From JAPOUP01 sp965221405 (GTDB taxonomy: Bacteria > Pseudomonadota > Alphaproteobacteria > Rhodobacterales > Rhodobacteraceae): 64,000 nt of DNA. The position numbers were made by a program, and so were the translations under genes. Positions 35,621 through 43,314 of the stretch are shown in pieces. A model generated the notes under the pieces. The model was given only the letters and a program-made list of their open reading frames with translations, made no database searches and was not told the origin of the DNA. Position 1 is the stretch's first letter, and every line of letters starts with the position of its first letter. The stretch is taken from the NCBI GenBank assembly GCA_965221405.1, contig CBDCSE010000002.1, positions 1,426,001 to 1,490,000 on the forward strand, read 5' to 3'.

Positions 35621-36457
35621 ATGGGAGATCGATGCTCGACCCGTGCAGCCACAGGGAAACCCCTACTGGAGGTCAACAACATCGAGGTGATCTACAACCA
35701 TGTCATTCTGGTGCTGAGAGGCGTGAGTCTGACAGTACCAATGGGCGGGATCGCGGCACTTCTGGGCGGCAACGGCGCCGGAAAAACCACGACACTGAAG
35801 GCGATCTCCAATTTGTTGCGGTCCGAACGCGGAGAGGTCACCAAAGGAACGATCGCTTACCGGGGCAACGACGTGGCCCACAGCGATCCCACCAAACTCG
35901 TGAAGTCCGGCGTGATTCAGGTAATGGAGGGTCGCCACTGTTTTGAGCATCTGACCATTGAGGAGAACCTGCTGACTGGCGCGTACTCGAGGCGTGACGG
36001 CCGCAGTGCGATAGCAAGGGATCTCGATATGGTATACGGCTATTTCCCACGCCTTTATGAGCGTCGAAAAAGCCAGGCGGGCTATACCTCCGGTGGCGAA
36101 CAGCAGATGGCGGCGATTGGTCGGGCGTTGATGTCCCGGCCTGAAACGGTACTGCTGGACGAACCGTCAATGGGCCTGGCTCCGCGGATCGTGGAAGAGA
36201 TCTTCGACATCGTCAAAAGTCTCAATGAGAAGGAAGGCGTGAGTTTTCTTCTCGCCGAACAGAACACCAATGTCGCCCTAAGCTTCGCTCACTATGGCTA
36301 TATCCTGGAGTCGGGTCGGGTTGTAATGGACGGTCCCGCGGAAGAACTTCGCGAGAATCCAGACGTAAAGGAATTCTATCTCGGTTTATCGGAAGAGGGT
36401 CGAAAAAGTTACCGCGACGTCCGCAGTTACCGTCGCCGTAAGCGCTGGCTCAGCTGA
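35621..36457 (+). CDS. livF: Branched-chain-amino-acid-type ABC transporter, ATPase LivF
   Basis: Second ATPase of the HAAT importer, about 278 residues from this start. Walker A is GGNGAGKTTT, the Q-loop region is VIQVMEGRHCFEHLTIEEN, the signature is YTSGGEQQMAAIGRALM, Walker B is VLLDEPSMGLAP, and the H-loop position is FLLAEQNTNVAL, where LivF proteins carry glutamine in place of the histidine. The frame is open upstream to 35474, and the extra 49 residues look disordered, so the true start is uncertain. It completes the livGHMF set, but no periplasmic binding protein gene follows within the window. Confidence 0.9.
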   Translation: MGDRCSTRAATGKPLLEVNNIEVIYNHVILVLRGVSLTVPMGGIAALLGGNGAGKTTTLKAISNLLRSERGEVTKGTIAYRGNDVAHSDPTKLVKSGVIQVMEGRHCFEHLTIEENLLTGAYSRRDGRSAIARDLDMVYGYFPRLYERRKSQAGYTSGGEQQMAAIGRALMSRPETVLLDEPSMGLAPRIVEEIFDIVKSLNEKEGVSFLLAEQNTNVALSFAHYGYILESGRVVMDGPAEELRENPDVKEFYLGLSEEGRKSYRDVRSYRRRKRWLS

Positions 36458-37696
36458 ACGCACCTTGCATCCGCGGAACGGTTGGTCACTACGAGATGAC
36501 ATACCCATGCTGTCGCGCACCATTTTCACTGACGGATTTCAGCGCAATCCATCCCTAACCTCCATCTCCTCCGCCCGCAGCCGAGCGCATGCCAAAGCGC
36601 ACCGCCGCCAGCTCGGCACATGCCGAGGCCAAAGGTTTTCAGGTCATCCACGAAACCCCGGAGATCAGGTTCGTGACGGTCGTGACCGCGCCTCGCAGCA
36701 GGGGCGTTTCGCCTGCCGGAGCGTCTTCATGAAGATCTCCGCAACTATTCAGCTACGAAATGTTGTTCTGATGTAGGGTTCGCCCGCAACCCCGACGCCC
36801 CCTACGTCGGCAACAGGGCCGGGAGAGACTCAGAACGGCCAAGGTCAGGCAGAAGATCCCTGGATGCTTCCACTGATCCAAGCACTCCGTCATATGGTGC
36901 CGGATTGACGGCTACCTGAAGTCCGCAAACCACCAAGGATACAATCCCCTCACCGCCATCCGGATCGCACTCAAGGGAAACACCGTCAAGCTGATCCCCG
37001 AGAGATTACTTAACGGAATGCAAAATGGGGCGAGTAGTTACATGGTCGCAACCATCTCATCGGCCACGGAACCCGCACCAGCAATAATCGGCGTGAGCCG
37101 GTTATGAGCCGCGAACGGCCGCGCCGCATCGCCCACGCATCTCGTGGTTGAATTCTCCGGCACGGGCAGTCGCGAAGGTCCGCCTTAGGCCAGCAACATC
37201 GTGAACCGTATCGACACGCGTTTTGCGTCATGAAACGTCATTGGGCTGGAGGCATTCCTTTACCTTGATGGTGCCAGCACCGCAGGGTTCGAGCAGAATT
37301 AAATCATCCATAACGATGGGGTCGCTCTCATAACATCCGTCCCTGAATTCTGACATTGAAGTCCGCAAGACGCCGATGGTTCCCGCGGCGAACCGTGACT
37401 ATTCAGGTTGCCCTGAAACATCCCATACCCTACCATAAAGAGACATTTCGAACGAAACAACGAAAGCCGCCGTGACAGGCTGGCTCCTGTGGCCAGAGCG
37501 TCTTGCTTAGGGCACCAAGTGCACCTATGCAAGGGATGCTCGGCGTAGTGGAATGTTAAACGCTCGAGACCCAAAATCTGCAGGAAATGCAAACAACGAG
37601 GACGGGGGGTTAAAGAGAATTAGGAGGAATGCAAAATTTGCGAAGGTCGGAAGTTGGGGGCCGAACAGGTTCCAGAACAGCTAGAAGGTCTCGCAA
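36458..37696. other. Long decayed stretch between livF and tRNA-Leu
   Basis: About 1.2 kb with no intact gene. A transposase scrap (next entry) occupies 36838-37020; the rest shows only short open frames on both strands. In operons of this type a substrate-binding protein gene would be expected here, but no periplasmic binding protein motif or signal peptide is recognisable. Confidence 0.55.
36838..37020 (+). pseudogene. Transposase C-terminal scrap (IS66-like)
   Basis: The frame from 36838 reads AKVRQKIPGCFH, a TGA, then WCRIDGYLKSANHQGYNPL and TAIRIALKGN. This resembles the C-terminal tail of IS66-type transposases (KVRQKISGCFR... CRI.SYL......GYNPL.AI..AL.G). It is only about 60 residues with an internal stop. 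The family call is from motif memory. Confidence 0.4.
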
Positions 37697-38018
37697 GCGG
37701 ACGTGGTGGAATCGGTAGACACAACAGACTTAAGCCACGCCATTGGGTGCCCCGGTGGAAACGCCGGGCGTAGAACTGCTCAAATTCGGGGAAAGCTAAT
37801 GGTCCGTGACAGTCCGATGCCAATCCCGAGCCAAGCCGGGCGAGAGCCCGGAAGGTGTAGAGACTAGACGGGTAGCATCTAAGGTCGCGAAGCGACTACG
37901 ATGAAGGGATAGTCCAGACCACAAACGGCGCCCGACGCGCCGGCGGTGAAAACCGTAGTGGGTATGAAAATCTGTCGGGGGCCTCCCCGTGCGGGTTCGA
38001 GTCCCGCCGTCCGCACCA
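37697..38018 (+). tRNA. tRNA-Leu (TAA) interrupted by a group I intron
   Basis: The 5' half (37697-37731) has acceptor GCGGACG and anticodon stem ACAGA followed by CTT. The 3' half (37967-38018) begins AAAA, then stem TCTGT, a long variable arm CGGGGGCCTCCCCG, T arm GCGGGTTCGAGTCCCGC, acceptor CGTCCGC, A and an encoded CCA. Joined, they give loop CTTAAAA with anticodon TAA and a class II leucine tRNA. The interruption falls between anticodon positions 34 and 35, the site used by cyanobacterial and plastid tRNA-Leu(UAA) introns. Confidence 0.93.
37732..37966 (+). ncRNA. Self-splicing group I intron (235 nt) in tRNA-Leu
   Basis: The intron follows exon U34 and ends in G (omega G). P1 can form from exon ACUU plus intron AA with the guide UUGGGU near 37743-37748, giving a U.G pair at the splice site. 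Core elements in order: CTCAAATTCGGGGAAA (P-like), CAATCCCGAGCCAAGCC (Q-like), GGTGTAGAGACTAGACGGG (R-like) and GATGAAGGGATAGTCC (S-like). Local hairpins include CCCGG/CCGGG (P2), CCGGGC-GAGA-GCCCGG (a GNRA-capped P6-type helix) and GTCGC-GAA-GCGAC (P8-type). There is no homing endonuclease gene; the size matches the compact bacterial tRNA introns. Confidence 0.92.
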
Positions 38019-38082
38019 CTTTCCGTAAAGAAATGCTCTAGGCGGGCGGTTCCCGATGGGAAATATCAGCCCCGGGGAATTA

Positions 38083-38143
38083 TATACCAAAGTCACATTT
38101 TTTCTTGAAGCCCCCGTCGGGCGACCGTATATCAAAGTCACAA
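38083..38143. repeat. Direct repeat pair upstream of the IS1595-type transposase
   Basis: TATACCAAAGTCACAT (38083-38098) and TATATCAAAGTCACAA (38128-38143) differ at two of 16 positions and lie 45 bases apart, just before the transposase start. They may be transposase-binding sites or mark the element's left end. No inverted copy was found right of 40593. Confidence 0.55.
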
Positions 38144-38156
38144 CGGAGGGAATCAC

Positions 38157-39143
38157 ATGGCGCGCAAGGCACCCGGCAAGCATTTCCGCGAAGGCATCAG
38201 CCTGATCGAGCTGACCAGGATGTTCCCGAACGACGAAAGGGCCCGGGAATGGTTCGAGGGCAGGATCTGGCCTGACGGGCCGCGCTGTCCCCACTGCGGA
38301 ACCGCGAACGTCCAGGCGGGCATCGCCCACAGGACCATGACACACCGCTGCCGTGAGTGCGTGGAGCGGCCGATGTTCAGCCTGAGAACCGGAAACGTCA
38401 TGGAAGGCTCGAAGCTCGGCTACCAGACATGGGCGATAGCGATCTATCTCACGACCACCGGACTCAAGGGGGTTTCCTCAATGAAGCTCCACCGTGATCT
38501 GAAAATCACCCAGAAATCCGCGTGGCACCTTGCCATGCGCCTGCGCAAGTCGTTCGACAGCGTTGGCGAGAAGGTGAAATTCGCCGAGGCCGAGGTTGAC
38601 GAGACCTATATCGGCGGGATCGAGAGGAACAAGCACTCGGGGAAGAAACTGCGCTCCGGACGCGGCGGCGTCGGCAAGTCGATCGTCGCGGCCGCGAGGG
38701 ACCGCGAAAGCGGAAAGATCATCGCTGAGGTTGTGCCGGACACGAAAACGGGGACGCTGCAGGGCTTCGTCAGGAAGCACACAACGGACAGGGCGACGGT
38801 CTATACGGACGAGCACTCCGCCTATGCCGGGCTTGGGGAAGATGACGGGCGCACGCACGAGGCGGTGTGCCACTCCGTGGGCCGCTACGTCGGGGAGCAG
38901 GCGCACACCAACGGGGTGGAATCGTTCTGGGCGACCGTGGAGCGCGGCCACAAGGGGGTGTTCCACAAGTTCTCCAAGAAGCACCTGCAGAGGTATGTCG
39001 ACGAGTACGCGGGCAAGCACAACGCGCGGAACCGGAACACGATTGACCAGATGAACGGGATCGCCGCCCGGATGGTGGGCAGGAGGCTGACCTACAAACG
39101 GCTGATCGCGGACAACGGGCTGGACAGCGGGGCGCGGGCATGA
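38157..39143 (+). CDS. IS1595-family (ISXO2-like) transposase
   Basis: The 328-residue protein has the two-part layout of IS1595/ISXO2-like transposases. An N-terminal zinc ribbon (CPHCGTANVQ then CRECVERPMFSLRTG, residues 42-80) is followed by the helical KSAWHLAMRLRKSF segment. The DDE/N core shows AEVDETYIGG (first aspartate), TVYTDEHSAYAGL (second aspartate) and THTNG-like AHTNGVESFWATVERGHKG, ending with the HNARN segment. It appears intact. The stop overlaps the start of the methyltransferase (ATGA), which is unusual for a transposase and ties its translation to the downstream genes. Confidence 0.9.
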   Translation: MARKAPGKHFREGISLIELTRMFPNDERAREWFEGRIWPDGPRCPHCGTANVQAGIAHRTMTHRCRECVERPMFSLRTGNVMEGSKLGYQTWAIAIYLTTTGLKGVSSMKLHRDLKITQKSAWHLAMRLRKSFDSVGEKVKFAEAEVDETYIGGIERNKHSGKKLRSGRGGVGKSIVAAARDRESGKIIAEVVPDTKTGTLQGFVRKHTTDRATVYTDEHSAYAGLGEDDGRTHEAVCHSVGRYVGEQAHTNGVESFWATVERGHKGVFHKFSKKHLQRYVDEYAGKHNARNRNTIDQMNGIAARMVGRRLTYKRLIADNGLDSGARA

Positions 39144-39847
39144 CCCGCACCTTGCAGGCGATGCCATTTGATGGCCTTAGCGAAACCGCGACGGAAACCA
39201 AACGTCCGAAAATCTACCAGCCGATAAGCAGCGTATGGGAGGGAAGCGACGGTGATTTACTGGAAGCCATTCTTGAGTTTTACCCGTCCGTTGATCCCGA
39301 GCCGATCCTTGACTCAACCCACAATCAGGGAAGGTTCTGGAAAGGATCGACGCGCCGCGTCATATCAATGGACATTGAGCCCAAATTCAAGCCCATGATT
39401 CTTGGGGACAACCGGAGGATGGACGGGGTGCCGGACAGTTCTTTCGGCGTCGTGGTGTACGATCCGCCGCATGTGGGGCCGCAGGGACGCGACAAGAGCC
39501 GGAAACGGTTCGACGAGGATTTCGGCGCGACCGTGGCCTGCGGCAAGGAACACGGCTGGAAACTGTCTTACCTTTATCCGCCGTTCCTCGCACAGGCGAA
39601 GCGCGTCCTGAGACCCAAGGGACTCCTGCTCGCCAAGATAACCGATATGGTCAACTGCCACAGATCGCAGTGGGCGCACTGCGACTTCATGGCGATGGCC
39701 GCCGACGCGGGGTTCACGGTATGCGACCTTATCGTGAAGGTGCGGAAGGGTCCGATGGTCTCCACCAAGTGGAAGACCGCGCACCATGCCCGGAAACGGC
39801 ACTGTTTCTGGATAATCTGCCGGAACGGGACAAGCTGCGAGCGTTAG
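39140..39847 (+). CDS. DNA methyltransferase-like protein (DPPH motif)
   Basis: A SAM-dependent methyltransferase of 235 residues. EPILDSTHNQGRFWKG near residue 53 has the position of motif I, followed by VISMDIEPKFK (acidic residue after beta2). VVVYDPPHVGPQGRD near 108 is a DPPH form of the catalytic (D/N)PP(Y/F/W) motif IV of amino-methyltransferases, and VLRPKGLLLAKITDM matches the late strand. It is not a cytosine-C5 enzyme: no PC-containing motif is visible. It sits between the transposase (4-base overlap) and the GIY-YIG nuclease (3-base gap). It is probably the modification partner, but its target is unknown, and DPPH-type enzymes are also found as orphan modifiers in mobile elements. 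Confidence 0.75.
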   Translation: MTRTLQAMPFDGLSETATETKRPKIYQPISSVWEGSDGDLLEAILEFYPSVDPEPILDSTHNQGRFWKGSTRRVISMDIEPKFKPMILGDNRRMDGVPDSSFGVVVYDPPHVGPQGRDKSRKRFDEDFGATVACGKEHGWKLSYLYPPFLAQAKRVLRPKGLLLAKITDMVNCHRSQWAHCDFMAMAADAGFTVCDLIVKVRKGPMVSTKWKTAHHARKRHCFWIICRNGTSCER

Positions 39848-39850
39848 GCG

Positions 39851-40438
39851 ATGCGGTGCTACAATCCGCTGACCCTGGAGGAGCTTGGAAGGAACGCGGC
39901 CCGGGCCATAAGGAACTGGCCAGCGGTAAGAATGCCTCCCAAACGGTTTGACGGGGCTGGAGTGTACGCGATCTATTTCCGTGGCCATCCACTGCTCTAT
40001 CCAGACATCAGAATCCGGGGAAATGATCCGATCTACGTCGGAAAGGCGGTCAGTTCAGAGACAAATCCCTATCCTCTCAATCGAAGGCTGAACGAACATG
40101 CATGGTCAATTGACAAAGCCCAAAACCTGCATTTGCCGGATTTCTGGTGTAGATGGATTGTGCTTGATGAAGTATGGATCAGCATGACGGAACAGGTTCT
40201 CATAGACGCTCACGAACCGTTGTGGAATTTGCCTATCGTCCGGGGATTCGGAAACCACAATCAAGGGAAGTCACGGATAAGTCAGGAACGTTCGCGCTGG
40301 GATACGCTGCACCCGAGCCGCGCCTGGGCAGCGTTGCAGCGCGACAACAGGGCAAGCGCGGAAAGGATCAGGGAAGAGATCGCCGCGCATTACCGCGAAA
40401 AGCGACGGGAAACACAAACCCAGGAAACCGAGCCATGA
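39851..40438 (+). CDS. Eco29kI-like GIY-YIG restriction endonuclease
   Basis: The 195-residue protein matches the Eco29kI family of type II GIY-YIG endonucleases across its length. GVYAIYFRGHPLLYP carries the GIY half, DPIYVGKAV the YIG half, RRLNEHAWSI the conserved arginine and helix, FWCRWIVLDEVWISMTEQVL the catalytic glutamate region, and LWNLPIVRGFGNHNQGK the distal conserved block; WDTLHPSRAWA follows. The prototype cuts CCGCGG, though specificity here cannot be read. All expected catalytic positions look present, so the enzyme may be active. It is preceded by a methyltransferase and overlaps a small ORF by 4 bases. Confidence 0.88.
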   Translation: MRCYNPLTLEELGRNAARAIRNWPAVRMPPKRFDGAGVYAIYFRGHPLLYPDIRIRGNDPIYVGKAVSSETNPYPLNRRLNEHAWSIDKAQNLHLPDFWCRWIVLDEVWISMTEQVLIDAHEPLWNLPIVRGFGNHNQGKSRISQERSRWDTLHPSRAWAALQRDNRASAERIREEIAAHYREKRRETQTQETEP

Positions 40439-40593
40439 CGAAACCGAAAAGACCCATTGTGAGGATCAGGCCAGGATCGTACTACCCGACCAGGCAGGAG
40501 ATTGAGGAGGACGTGCGCATTGACGCGACGCCGGAGGAACTGGCCGACGCGGTTCTCCGGCAGGTTAAGGTGATCAAGGATCCAGACGCTTAG
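40435..40593 (+). CDS. Small conserved-type protein (52 aa) closing the R-M operon
   Basis: The start overlaps the nuclease stop (ATGA). The product begins MTKPKRPIVRIRPGSYYPTR and continues QEIEEDVRIDATPEELADAV with a short charged end. It is basic at the N-terminus and acidic and helical after it, with no catalytic motif. Such small proteins are known next to mobile methyltransferase genes, but I cannot name a family. It could be a regulator of the restriction genes or an antitoxin-like partner. Confidence 0.6.
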   Translation: MTKPKRPIVRIRPGSYYPTRQEIEEDVRIDATPEELADAVLRQVKVIKDPDA

Positions 40594-40651
40594 GAAAGAA
40601 ACCGATCATGCGTGACCCTGTGGAGGATCAAGTATTAGGGCCTTTTGACAC

Positions 40652-41078
40652 TCATGACGCGGCCACCACGCCGGCGACGGGGTGAATCCCCGCCGCGAAG
40701 CTCGCGGCGGTCTTGTCGTACCGCGTCGCGATCGCCCGGAACTCCCTGATCTTCGGGAGGAAATTCTCCACCATGTGCCGCCACCCGTACATCTCCCGGT
40801 CACGCGCCCGGGGTGCCGTCCGGTTCCGTTTCGGCGGGACCGCCGCCTCCGCGCCGCGCCCCTCCAGATCCTCCAGCAGCCAGTCGGCGCCGGACGCCCT
40901 GTCGCCGACCAGGGCCCCGAACTCCAGCCCGCCCGGAAGCCCCGGCACCCCCTGAAGGTCGTGCGCCCGGGCGGCAGGGATCCTGAAGCGGACCAGGTAG
41001 CCGAGCGCGTCCACGACGGCGACGGTTCTGGTCGTCAGGCCGCCTCTGGAACGCCCGATGCCCTGATTTTGGCCCCCA
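40652..41078 (-). pseudogene. IS5-family (IS427-like) transposase, C-terminal part
   Basis: The frame reads GGQNQGIGRSRGGLTTRTVA, then FRIPAARAHDLQG, GALVGDRASGADWLLEDLEG, VPPKRNRTAPRARDREMYGW and FLPKIREFRAIATRYDKTAA. This is the second half of an IS427-group transposase (second DDE aspartate and the final glutamate region). The usual first 120 residues are missing to the right, where the homology stops abruptly near 41078 just before the hipB promoter region. The right-hand neighbour of the R-M operon is thus a truncated IS. Confidence 0.85.
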
Positions 41079-41177
41079 AATATCAGGACTCGTTCTGCCT
41101 CATAAAATACCCGTTCGGGAATATTTTTCTTCAATCAATGACCGGCTTTCTGTATCTTCCTGATCGGGAAGAATGTC

Positions 41178-41390
41178 ATGACTCCAAGCGAAATCGGAAA
41201 CATCATACGAATCGTGCGAAAGGCCCAAGGACTGCGCCAGGATGAGCTCGCTGCCGCCGCCAATGTCGGCGTGCGGTTTCTGATCGAGTTGGAAGCCGGG
41301 AAAAAGACCTCGCAGCTCGGCAAGACAATGTCGGTCCTGACGGCACTCGGCATTGATATCTCCCTGACAACAACGGACGGCAACATCTGA
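41178..41390 (+). CDS. hipB: HipB-type antitoxin (XRE helix-turn-helix)
   Basis: A 70-residue Cro/CI-type DNA-binding protein: IGNIIRIVRKAQGLRQDELA, then ANVGVRFLIELEAGKKT, the classic HTH with a 'FL..LE.GK' recognition end, and a short C-terminal strand (ISLTTTDGN). It is expected to neutralise HipA and to repress its own promoter, which would lie in the 100 bases upstream. Its stop overlaps the hipA start (TGATG), the usual arrangement of hipBA. The preceding IS5 remnant ends very close to the promoter region. Confidence 0.9.
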   Translation: MTPSEIGNIIRIVRKAQGLRQDELAAAANVGVRFLIELEAGKKTSQLGKTMSVLTALGIDISLTTTDGNI

Positions 41391-42658
41391 TGGCGGGCCG
41401 CCTCATAATCTGGTGGAACGATGACGTCGTCGGAGAGCTTACGCTCAACCAATATGGCGAACCGGAATTCTCCTACGCGCCGAGCTGGCTCGCAAAGCCT
41501 GACGCCAGGGCTGTTTCCGTTTCGCTTCCCCTCCGGTCGGAGCCATTTGACCGTCGCGCAATCCTGCCTTTCTTTGAGGGGCTATTGCCGGAGGCCACAC
41601 AGCGCACAGCCATAGCGCGAGCGCTCGGCGTCTCAGAACGAAATGAATTCCGGCTACTTGAGGAGATCGGCAGAGAGGTCGCCGGAGCCATTGAGATCTG
41701 GCCTGAAGGTATGGGGCCGACTGCTGCGGGCTTGACCATACCGTCCAGAGCGCTCAGCGAGGACGATCTCGCCGCGCTCATGGACCGATTGCCAACGCGC
41801 CCGATGCTCGCGGGTGGCGAGGATGGTCTGCATCTTTCGTTGGCGGGTGCGCAATCCAAACTACCCGTTGTCCTAACCATTGGGGGGATCGCATTGCCCG
41901 CTTCGGGACAGCCCACGACCCATATCCTGAAACAAGAGATTGCGCGCTTCGACGGCACGACGGAGAATGAGGCCTTCTGCATGCGACTTGCCCGCATGAT
42001 CGGGCTTGAAGCGGCAGGCGTTGAATACCGTAGCGTAGGCGGGAAGCGCTTCCTGCTGATCGAGCGCTACGACCGGCAGACGGGCGAAGACGGTCAGATT
42101 ATCCGTCTTCATCAGGAGGATCTCTGTCAGGGACTCGGTTATACGTCCGCAAGAAAATATGCGGGCGATGGTGGCCCCGTCTTACGGGATTGTTTTTACC
42201 TTGTCCGCCGGGTAACGACACGGCCTGCGGCCGAAACACTAAAGCTTCTGGATGCGGTACTGTTCAATGTCATTATCGGCAATGCCGACGCGCATGCGAA
42301 AAATTTCAGCTTGCTCTATCTTACAGGCGGGACAAACCTTGCGCCCCTATACGATCTTCTCTCCACGGTCGCATATCCGGACCTCAGTCCGCGCTTTGCG
42401 ATGAAGATCGGCGGGTGTCGGACGCTTGAAGAGATCTACCCCGCTCACCTTGAGAAATTCGCGAGGGATATCGAAATCCGCGCTCCATTTATTCGCAAGC
42501 GGCTAGGTGAAATCGCGGAAGCCGTAATCGAGAAAGCCGATGCCACATTAGATAGTATCGCTTTACCTGAAGAGCGACAGGAGACTGCCGAGACGTACTC
42601 GATACTGATCCAGAAACGAGCGAACGCGGCAAAAGAGATGTCGGCGCGAGCATCATGA
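41390..42658 (+). CDS. hipA: HipA-type serine/threonine kinase toxin
   Basis: A full-length HipA of 422 residues. HipA phosphorylates glutamyl-tRNA synthetase in Escherichia coli, causing growth arrest and persistence. Motifs seen: LPFFEGLLPE in the N-subdomain, LSLAGAQSKLPVVL near 148 (the loop with the autophosphorylated serine), THILKQE, LIERYDR, HQEDLCQGLGY, the catalytic NVIIGNADAHAKNFSLLY near 303, and APLYDLLST with the metal-binding aspartate. Every key residue is present, so the toxin is probably functional. It overlaps hipB, and the pair lies beside restriction genes and IS debris, which fits a defence or addiction role. Confidence 0.93.
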   Translation: MAGRLIIWWNDDVVGELTLNQYGEPEFSYAPSWLAKPDARAVSVSLPLRSEPFDRRAILPFFEGLLPEATQRTAIARALGVSERNEFRLLEEIGREVAGAIEIWPEGMGPTAAGLTIPSRALSEDDLAALMDRLPTRPMLAGGEDGLHLSLAGAQSKLPVVLTIGGIALPASGQPTTHILKQEIARFDGTTENEAFCMRLARMIGLEAAGVEYRSVGGKRFLLIERYDRQTGEDGQIIRLHQEDLCQGLGYTSARKYAGDGGPVLRDCFYLVRRVTTRPAAETLKLLDAVLFNVIIGNADAHAKNFSLLYLTGGTNLAPLYDLLSTVAYPDLSPRFAMKIGGCRTLEEIYPAHLEKFARDIEIRAPFIRKRLGEIAEAVIEKADATLDSIALPEERQETAETYSILIQKRANAAKEMSARAS

Positions 42659-43314
42659 ACGAATTCGGACTGAGCCAACCGCGCGATTCGAGTCGCTTGC
42701 TCAACGAGACTAAAGAGACCAAATTCTGGGTGAGGGATGAAATTCATTCGAGCCTCTTGCAGGGCAATCGCTTTTGAAGTTTCATCAGTCCGAAATGGGA
42801 ACATAGGAAGAACAAGGTGTGGTCTGGTCTGTCGCCGCTTTCTACGGTTATTTGAGACCCCGGCCTCCACCCCAGTCTCTAGGGCCCAAAAGCGATTGCC
42901 CTGGCCTCTTGCACAATTGCCGCGATTCCGGTGGCCTTGACCGGACGCCCGCGCGTCCGCCCGGGGAGAAGTTTTCTGAAGCGCTGCAAGCGGTGTGGAC
43001 AGAGTGGAGTAAACGGCGTAAGGAAAACCTGTGCGGAGGCGATAAATGGATTACGACGACTTATTCGTATCCTTTCCCCTCCCGAAAGGCGAAAGGCCAG
43101 CGCCCAACGACGCTACGCCTGGCCTCCTAGCATGAGACCTGCCGCAACCCGAACCAGCCGCCATGGGCAGTTTCATCACCAAAGATGACGATTTCCTACC
43201 GCACAAAACCCGCGCAAGGATAAACAGGGCGGACGATCCCTTGGCTCACAATGGCCCGCGTTCTCCGTCCGGAAACCAAAACGAACCTTAACACACGCGC
43301 ATCGTGACATCGGC
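42659..43314. other. Gap between hipA and the ceramidase-like gene
   Basis: About 650 bases with no recognised gene apart from the very small ORF listed separately. The first half carries short antisense and sense frames without motifs. Confidence 0.45.
43046..43135 (+). CDS. Possible 29-residue ORF with a strong ribosome site
   Basis: GGAGG precedes an ATG that opens MDYDDLFVSFPLPKGERPAP and stops after 29 residues. There is no known motif. It may be a small peptide, or the residual N-terminus of a lost gene. Confidence 0.2.
   Translation: MDYDDLFVSFPLPKGERPAPNDATPGLLA

Noticed and set aside
40641..40670. Inverted copy of the TATA(C/T)CAAAGTCACA repeat as the right end of the IS1595-type element
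   Set aside because: No such sequence was found between 40594 and the IS5 remnant, so the right end is treated as lost rather than assigned.
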